A DNA stretch of 11,168 nt from positions 1 to 11,168 of the forward strand of contig DASZZY010000086.1 of NCBI GenBank assembly GCA_036260395.1, in the 5' to 3' direction. Source of the DNA: DASZZY01 sp036260395. Its GTDB lineage: Bacteria; Actinomycetota; UBA4738; CALAEC01. The position numbers and the translations under genes are program-made. The notes beneath the pieces were generated by a model. The model saw only the letters and a list, made by a program, of their open reading frames with translations. It made no database searches and was not told where the DNA came from. This document shows, one piece after another, positions 6,969 through 11,168 of this stretch (the first letter of the stretch is position 1; each line of letters starts with the position of its first letter).

Positions 6969-7328
6969 TCAGGGCTGCCCTCGGAGGGAGAGCGGCTCGA
7001 TCGAGCTGATCCAGTACCGGCGGGCGAGGGAGCGGACCCCCGCCGGTAGCACGGAGTGCAGCTCCACGGTATTCCCCTCCACGCGCCTGATCCGGCCGAA
7101 CTTCTGGATCTCGAGGATATGGAACCGCTGGGGAGGGAAGTTCAGGTGCACCTCCACCGCGACCTCCCCGTCCTCGTCCGTCCGCTCGTACACCGTGGGG
7201 TCGACCTTGCCCGACGCCTGGACGGCGATCCATACCTGGTACCCGGAGTAGAGGACGAGGACGACGATCACGGTCCGCCCGGGGGTGCTGCGCAGGAACC
7301 TACGGAGCAACCGGACGGCGGTCGTCAC
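6969..7328 (-). CDS. Small single-pass membrane protein of unknown function, last gene of ABC operon
   Basis: 119 residues, not recognised. A basic N-terminus (RLLRRFLRSTPGR) is followed by one hydrophobic segment (about 19-36, TVIVVLVLYSGYQVWIAV), so it is probably a membrane-anchored protein with the C-terminal part outside. The remaining 80 residues mix charged and beta-prone segments (GEVAVEVHLNFPPQRFHIL, RVEGNTVELHSVL) with no motif I can name. The GTG start overlaps the end of the ABC ATPase gene by 29 bp in another frame, and GGGGAGGA lies 2 nt upstream of it, a rather short spacing. The overlap suggests translational coupling and therefore a role with the importer, but that is inference. 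A chance ORF is unlikely given the clean hydrophobic segment and tight packing. Confidence 0.65.
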   Translation of the reverse strand: MTTAVRLLRRFLRSTPGRTVIVVLVLYSGYQVWIAVQASGKVDPTVYERTDEDGEVAVEVHLNFPPQRFHILEIQKFGRIRRVEGNTVELHSVLPAGVRSLARRYWISSIEPLSLRGQP

Positions 7329-8097
7329 GCTCCTCCCCGAGGAGATCGATGATGTCCTGGGTGGTCCGGCGGAAGGAGTCGTCGTCCACCAGGCGCCGCC
7401 ACACCCGGGGCCTCCGGATCTCGATGTCGACGATCTGCCGGACCCGTCCCGGTCGCGGCGTGAGCACGATGACGCGGTCCGAGAGGAACACCGCCTCCTC
7501 CACGTCGTGGGTCACGAAGAAGATCGTGGGGTGACGCTCCTCCCAGATGCGGGTCAGGTCCTCCTGGAGCTTCATCCGGGTCTGGGCGTCGACGCTGGCG
7601 AACGGTTCGTCCATCAGCATCACGTCGGGCTCGTTGGCCAGCACGCGGGCGACGCCGACCCGCTGCTGCATGCCGCCCGAGAGCTCGTGCGGGTACTTGT
7701 TCTCGAATCCCCGGAGCCCCACCAGCTCGAGGTACTCGCGGGCGATCCCCTCGCGCTCCCTCCGACCGGCCCCCCGCATCTTCAGCCCGAAGGCGACGTT
7801 GGCCAGCACGGTCTTCCACGGGAAGAGCGCGAAGCTCTGGAACACCACCCCGCGGTCGGGGCCCGGCTCCCGGATGGGCTTGCCGCGGAGAAGGACGCTG
7901 CCCTCCGTGAGCTCCACGAAGCCGGCGATGATGTTCAGGACGGTGGTCTTCCCGCAGCCGCTGGGACCGAGGATCGCCACGAGCTCGCCCTCGCCCACCG
8001 AGAACGAGAGGCCGTCGATGGCCACGACCTCCTCCTGGGTGTAGGCATCGACGTAGGACTTCTTGAGGCCGTCGACCACGAGGAGCTCGCCCGTCAT
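7300..8097 (-). CDS. ABC importer ATPase, NitT/TauT (SsuB/TauB-like) family
   Basis: 265 residues, normal length for the family. Walker A GPSGCGKT at 44-51, Q-loop VFQSF around Q87, signature LSGGMQQR at 139-146, Walker B VMLMDE at 159-164, D-loop SVD near 168-170 and H-loop H197 (FVTHDVEEA) are all present, so the enzyme should be active. It would hydrolyse ATP on the cytoplasmic side and drive the two permeases encoded upstream. The EPGPDRGVVFQ segment before the Q-loop is typical of the nitrate/sulfonate/taurine importer group. The ATG at 8097 overlaps the permease stop (ATGA), a classic coupling arrangement. A longer reading frame continues upstream of 8097, but it only shadows the permease gene. 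The 3' end overlaps the next small gene by 29 bp. Confidence 0.95.
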   Translation of the reverse strand: MTGELLVVDGLKKSYVDAYTQEEVVAIDGLSFSVGEGELVAILGPSGCGKTTVLNIIAGFVELTEGSVLLRGKPIREPGPDRGVVFQSFALFPWKTVLANVAFGLKMRGAGRREREGIAREYLELVGLRGFENKYPHELSGGMQQRVGVARVLANEPDVMLMDEPFASVDAQTRMKLQEDLTRIWEERHPTIFFVTHDVEEAVFLSDRVIVLTPRPGRVRQIVDIEIRRPRVWRRLVDDDSFRRTTQDIIDLLGEERDDRRPVAP

Positions 8098-8915
8098 ACC
8101 GGCGCTCCCGCCCGCCGCACCATGCCCCACCGTTCGACGGTCGCCCGCTCGAACGGCGCGAGGAACAGGGCGTCGGTCGCGTACCACAGGATGCCGAGGA
8201 TGATCATGCCGACGAACACCTCGGTGACCTGTCCGGCTCGGCGAGCGTCGAACATCATGAACCCGATCCCGCTGGTGCCGACGATGATCTCCGCGGCGAT
8301 CAGCGCCCGCCACCCGTAGCCGAGCCCGGTGCGGATCCCCGTGGCCACCGCCGGGAGCGCCCCGGGGAGGATCACGTCGACCAGGACGTGGCGGCGCCGG
8401 GCGCCGAGGGCCCGGGCGGCGCGAACCATGTCGGTGGGGATGGAGTCCACCCCGGCCACGATGCTGACCATCAGCGGGAAGATCACCGTGTAGACGATGA
8501 CGAACGTGACCGAGGTGAGGCTGAACCCGAACCAGATGATCAGGATGGGGAGCCAGGCGATGTCGCCGACGGCCTGGAAGAAGAGGAGCAGCGGCCAGCT
8601 GAACCTCCGGGCCAACGGGCTGAGGCCGATGAGGAATCCCGCGGGGATGCCCACCGCGAGCCCCCACACGATCCCGCTCGCCAGGCGCTCGATCGAATCA
8701 CGCAGGTAGCCGACGAGGATCCCCTTGTACAGGAGCTCCCCGATCTTCGCCGCGACGACGTCCGGCCCCACGAAGAACGCCGACGGGAAGACGCGGGCGG
8801 CGGCGATCGACCACCAGAGCGCCACGACGATCGCGAAGGGGAACAGGGCTTTCGTCACCGGGCTCCGCGCTACGCGCCGGAGGATGCCTCGGGCCGGCAC
8901 CGCCGCGCTGGCCAT
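8094..8915 (-). CDS. ABC importer permease, TauC/SsuC-like (second of two)
   Basis: 273 residues with about six hydrophobic segments (for example 24-40, 82-98, 107-128, 134-154, and 236-252) of the BPD_transp_1 fold. The EAA loop that contacts the ATPase is at about 166-194 (RAARALGARRRHVLVDVILP). It is followed by GYGWRALIAAEII, a hallmark of NitT/TauT-family permeases. The C-terminus FERATVERWGM nearly repeats that of the neighbouring permease, so the two are paralogues. The ATG follows directly on the TAG stop of that gene, and the stop overlaps the ATPase start by ATGA. It probably forms a heterodimeric channel with its neighbour; a homodimer cannot be excluded. Substrate is unknown. Confidence 0.93.
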   Translation of the reverse strand: MASAAVPARGILRRVARSPVTKALFPFAIVVALWWSIAAARVFPSAFFVGPDVVAAKIGELLYKGILVGYLRDSIERLASGIVWGLAVGIPAGFLIGLSPLARRFSWPLLLFFQAVGDIAWLPILIIWFGFSLTSVTFVIVYTVIFPLMVSIVAGVDSIPTDMVRAARALGARRRHVLVDVILPGALPAVATGIRTGLGYGWRALIAAEIIVGTSGIGFMMFDARRAGQVTEVFVGMIILGILWYATDALFLAPFERATVERWGMVRRAGAPV

Positions 8916-9770
8916 CTATCGCACCGCCTGCTTCATCCCCCACCGCTCGACGGTCTTCCGCTCGAGCGGGGCCAGCACCAGGCGATCCATCAGTAGCCAC
9001 AGCAACCCGATGATGATCATCGACAGCACGATGATGTCGGTCCGGTAGAACTTCTGCGCCAGGAACAGCGCATACCCCAGGCCGGCGCTCGACGCGATGA
9101 TCTCCGCGGCGATGAGCCCCCGCCAGCCGTACCCCATCCCGACCCTCATCCCCGTCACGATGCTGGGCAGGCCGCCGGGGAGGAACACCTCGAAGAAGAG
9201 GCGGGCCCGGGTGGCCCCCAGGCTCCTGGCGGCCCGGAGGAGTTGTGACGGGATCCTGCTCACGCCGAGCATCGTGTTGTACGCCAGGGCGAAGAAGACG
9301 GCGTTCCAGATGATGAAGATCACCGCCTGCTCCCCGAAGCCGAGCCACAGCGTCGCCAGGGGGATCCAGGCGATCCCCGCCAGGGCGACCGAGAACCGCA
9401 GGAGCGGCGAGAAGAACGAGGACACGCGACGGTTCGTCCCGAGGGCGATGCCGAAGGGGATGCCGGTGACGACGGCGAGCGCCACGCCGATCAGGACCCT
9501 TCTGAGGCTCGCCATGATGTGGCCCTGGAGCTGGCCCGTTCGGAACTGCTCGACGGCGGCGGCCCAGACGGCCTGCGGAGACGGCATGATGCGCGCCGGG
9601 ACGTCGGTGGCCGCCACGACGCCCCACCAGAGGAGAACCAGCACGAGGAACGGCGCGACGAACCACGCCAGCCGGCTCCCGGGCAGGATCACCCTGGAGC
9701 GGACCGCGGGCGGGGCGATGGGACGGCGAGGCACCCGGCCAGCTTCCCGGGTTCCCCCGCTCTTTCTCAC
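8916..9770 (-). CDS. ABC importer permease, TauC/SsuC-like (first of two)
   Basis: 284 residues, BPD_transp_1 fold, with hydrophobic segments around 36-54, 92-111, 122-143, 149-169 and 245-262. The EAA loop is at about 179-207 (RAARSLGATRARLFFEVFLP), followed by GYGWRGLIAAEIIASSAGLG. The end, LERKTVERWGM, mirrors the other permease. The start is uncertain: the GTG at 9770 has no Shine-Dalgarno sequence, and in-frame GTG codons at residues 13 and 27 would still leave a full first membrane segment. It lies 22 bp behind the substrate-binding protein gene and its TAG stop abuts the next ATG. The Arg/Pro-rich N-terminal 30 residues may therefore not be translated. Confidence 0.92.
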   Translation of the reverse strand: MRKSGGTREAGRVPRRPIAPPAVRSRVILPGSRLAWFVAPFLVLVLLWWGVVAATDVPARIMPSPQAVWAAAVEQFRTGQLQGHIMASLRRVLIGVALAVVTGIPFGIALGTNRRVSSFFSPLLRFSVALAGIAWIPLATLWLGFGEQAVIFIIWNAVFFALAYNTMLGVSRIPSQLLRAARSLGATRARLFFEVFLPGGLPSIVTGMRVGMGYGWRGLIAAEIIASSAGLGYALFLAQKFYRTDIIVLSMIIIGLLWLLMDRLVLAPLERKTVERWGMKQAVR

Positions 9771-9792
9771 GGAGCGCTGTCGCGGGCTCCCA

Positions 9793-10932
9793 TCAGACCG
9801 GGAAGTCCTCCGAGCCCGGACAGGCCGCCTGCGCCTCCTGCGGATCGAACCGGTAGTCCTCGCTGATCTGAGCGTCCTCCGGGATCGGGGTGAGGTCCTC
9901 GAAGTACTGCGCGAACTCCTCCATCACCGCCAGGATGTGACCGGGGAGGAAGTGCTCGTTCACGTCGAAGGTGTCCTCGATCGCCCCCACCTCCAACAGC
10001 AGCTGCTGATCGACGTACAGGGCGAGGTAGTTGCAGGCCGAGAAGCGGGGGTCGAGCTGCTCGATGTTGTACTGCATGGCCGCTTCGGCGACCTGCTGCT
10101 CGGTTCCGGGCACCCACCGGACCGCGACCTCGGCCGCGTCGTCCGGGTTCTGCCGCATCCAGTGGTCGGCCTGGGCGCGGGCCGCGAGGAAGCCCTCCAC
10201 GACGTCCGGGTTCTGCTCCGCGTACTCCCGCGTCGTCACGATGTACCCGATGAACGGCAGGTGGCCGCCGCCCCGGATGATCTCCTCGGCTCCCTCCACC
10301 TGGAGGGTGGTGATGATCGGCCACGGGTCCCAGATGGCCGCCGCGTCCAGACCGCCGGTCCGGATAGCCACGGGGATGTCCGGAGGGTCGGTGTTGACGA
10401 ACCTCACGTCGTCCGGCTGGAGCCCCACGTCGCGCAGGACGCCCAGCATGTACAGGTGGTTGATGGAGCCTATGGACACCCCGATCCGCTTGGCCTCCAG
10501 GGTGCTCAGGTCGTCGGCGTCGATGCCGCTGTCCGGCGCGGCCACCAAGGCCATGGTCTCGTCGATCCCGAGCTGGGTCGAGCTCCCCGTGTAGTTCCCG
10601 AGATAGACCAGGTCCATCCCCTCGAGGATGGCTCCGATGGTCGGCGTTCCGACCTGTACGAACTCCACCTCTCCGGCCTGGAGCGCGTTCAGCGCGTCCA
10701 CCCCGGTGGGGAACGGCTGGGCGAGCTCCACCGACAGCCCGTGCTCCTCGAAGTAGCCGAGGTCGAGGGCCGCGGGAAGGCCGATCTGGTCGATGGCGGA
10801 GACCCATCCGGCGCGGACCTCCTCCAGGTCCTCCGCTTCCTGTGCCTGGCGTTCCCCCGGCTCGGGGCCCCCGCAGGAGGCGGCGAGGAGCAGCACGGCC
10901 GAGAGCAGCACGACGATCCGCACGTGGCGCAT
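9793..10932 (-). CDS. ABC importer substrate-binding lipoprotein, NitT/TauT (SsuA/NrtA/THI5-like) class
   Basis: 379 residues. A lipoprotein signal ends in LLLAASC with C20 as the likely lipidated cysteine; a linker to about 38 tethers the domain to the membrane outside the cell. The binding domain opens with VRAGWVSAIDQIGLPAALDLGYFEEHGLSVE and has the class features ALQAGEVEFVQVG, ALVAAPDSGI and KRIGVSIGS, plus GGLDAAAIWDPW. These point to the SsuA/NrtA/THI5-like fold that feeds importers of this type. Known ligands in the class include nitrate, sulfonates, taurine and pyrimidine precursors; which applies here cannot be told. ATG 10932 is fixed by GAGGAGG at 10938-10944 with a 5-nt spacer; the reading frame runs further upstream but without a good start. 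The gene is 86 bp behind the kinase gene and heads the importer genes. Confidence 0.93.
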   Translation of the reverse strand: MRHVRIVVLLSAVLLLAASCGGPEPGERQAQEAEDLEEVRAGWVSAIDQIGLPAALDLGYFEEHGLSVELAQPFPTGVDALNALQAGEVEFVQVGTPTIGAILEGMDLVYLGNYTGSSTQLGIDETMALVAAPDSGIDADDLSTLEAKRIGVSIGSINHLYMLGVLRDVGLQPDDVRFVNTDPPDIPVAIRTGGLDAAAIWDPWPIITTLQVEGAEEIIRGGGHLPFIGYIVTTREYAEQNPDVVEGFLAARAQADHWMRQNPDDAAEVAVRWVPGTEQQVAEAAMQYNIEQLDPRFSACNYLALYVDQQLLLEVGAIEDTFDVNEHFLPGHILAVMEEFAQYFEDLTPIPEDAQISEDYRFDPQEAQAACPGSEDFPV

Positions 10933-11018
10933 ACGCACCTCCTCTGCCTGAGAAAATTTAGATACCCCAGCGGCCCTGGGGGGGAAACGCACCGCTCGCG
11001 TCGGTGCGGGGCGCGTCC
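10933..11018 (-). promoter_or_regulatory. Leader region with inverted repeat and AT-rich patch before the importer genes
   Basis: 86 bp between the kinase stop and the lipoprotein start. On the minus strand a perfect 6-bp inverted repeat, CCCCAG-GGCCG-CTGGGG (10981-10965), is followed at once by TATCTAAATTTT, one of the most AT-rich spots in the window, and then the strong GAGGAGG ribosome site. TATCTA or TAAATT could be a -10, with the inverted repeat near the -35 as an operator. Alternatively the hairpin is a weak terminator or attenuator. The sequence does not decide between these. Confidence 0.4.
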
Positions 11019-11168
11019 TCAGCCGCCACCCGCCCCGATGAACTCCTCCACCTTCCGCCTGGTCGGGATCGGAGCGACCGCCCCGAGCCCGGCCACCGCG
11101 AGGGCGCCGACCGCGTTCGCGAAGCGGCCGGCGTCCTCGAGCGAGGCCCCCCGCAGCGCCCACTCGAC
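11019..11168 (-). CDS. PfkB-family carbohydrate/nucleoside kinase, C-terminal 49 residues (5' part outside window)
   Basis: Only the last 49 codons and the TGA stop are in the window. The segment LEDAGRFANAVGALAVAGLG followed by AVAPIPTRRKVEEFIG is a typical C-terminal helix of ribokinase/PfkB-type kinases (A-x-x-FANA-GALAV-x-x-GA-x-PIPT). Such enzymes phosphorylate sugars or nucleosides with ATP; the substrate and catalytic residues lie outside the window. The gene ends 86 bp before the ABC importer genes on the same strand and may be co-transcribed with them. The end after FIGAGGG is normal, so the gene is cut by the window edge rather than broken. Confidence 0.75.
   Translation of the reverse strand, partial: VEWALRGASLEDAGRFANAVGALAVAGLGAVAPIPTRRKVEEFIGAGGG

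Noticed and set aside
5745..7049. Long plus-strand frame opposite the secreted protein gene
   Set aside because: Shadow with strongly biased Arg/Gly/Pro/Val content; the minus strand has the signal peptide and conserved motifs.
7285..8319. Long plus-strand frame opposite the ABC ATPase gene
   Set aside because: It is rich in His, Asp and Leu from reading the ATPase gene backwards; the minus strand carries all ABC motifs.
8098..8667. Possible permease-ATPase fusion, as the ATPase frame is open upstream to 8667
   Set aside because: The extra part is an out-of-frame read of the permease; the ATGA overlap at 8094-8097 shows two separate genes.
10944..10981. Possible TPP riboswitch, since plus-strand CTGAGA is a conserved THI-box element
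   Set aside because: It is on the strand opposite to the importer genes, and the other conserved THI elements are not seen.
10933..11163. N-terminal extension of the binding protein upstream of 10932
   Set aside because: The lipoprotein signal and strong ribosome site place the start at 10932, and the extension would cross the kinase stop region and run over the kinase gene.

Overview
This is a gene-dense, very GC-rich stretch with GTG and TTG starts, actinobacterial-style -10 boxes placed right at start codons, and gene families typical of Actinomycetota (a PGM1-type ATP-grasp ligase and a 49-residue MAKWEY-type protein). It most likely comes from an actinobacterium or a related high-GC uncultured lineage. 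I see no tRNA, rRNA, CRISPR, insertion sequence, phage or plasmid gene, and it reads as ordinary chromosome.

Left part (1-2364): a large secreted FecR-domain protein on the minus strand runs off the left edge. It carries three Ig-like repeats and then PKD repeats that are almost identical at DNA level. A 274-bp intergenic region with Crp-like dyad sites separates it from the next gene, which is divergent.

Middle part (2365-6842): a plus-strand pair encodes a PGM1-like ATP-grasp peptide ligase and a TetR regulator 16 bp downstream. The TetR gene meets, tail to tail with a 20-bp overlap, a minus-strand group: a secreted beta-propeller-like protein, a NudL-type NUDIX hydrolase (probable CoA pyrophosphatase) and the 49-aa protein. 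The first two genes of that group lack Shine-Dalgarno sequences but have promoter-like boxes exactly where a leaderless transcript would need them.

Right part (6969-11168): a minus-strand operon of the NitT/TauT (SsuABC-like) ABC importer class. In transcription order it contains the 3' end of a PfkB-family sugar or nucleoside kinase, a lipoprotein substrate-binding protein, two paralogous permeases, the ATPase, and a small single-pass membrane protein of unknown function. The genes abut or overlap (TAG-ATG junction, ATGA overlap, 29-bp overlap), so co-expression is likely. Substrate is captured by the lipoprotein, moved by a probable permease heterodimer powered by the ATPase, and possibly phosphorylated by the kinase. 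The substrate cannot be read from the sequence.

Nothing here is a clear new defence or mobile system. The most notable points are the orphan PGM1-type ligase with its own TetR and Crp-like sites, the importer with two permeases, a kinase and an extra membrane protein, and the recently duplicated PKD repeats.
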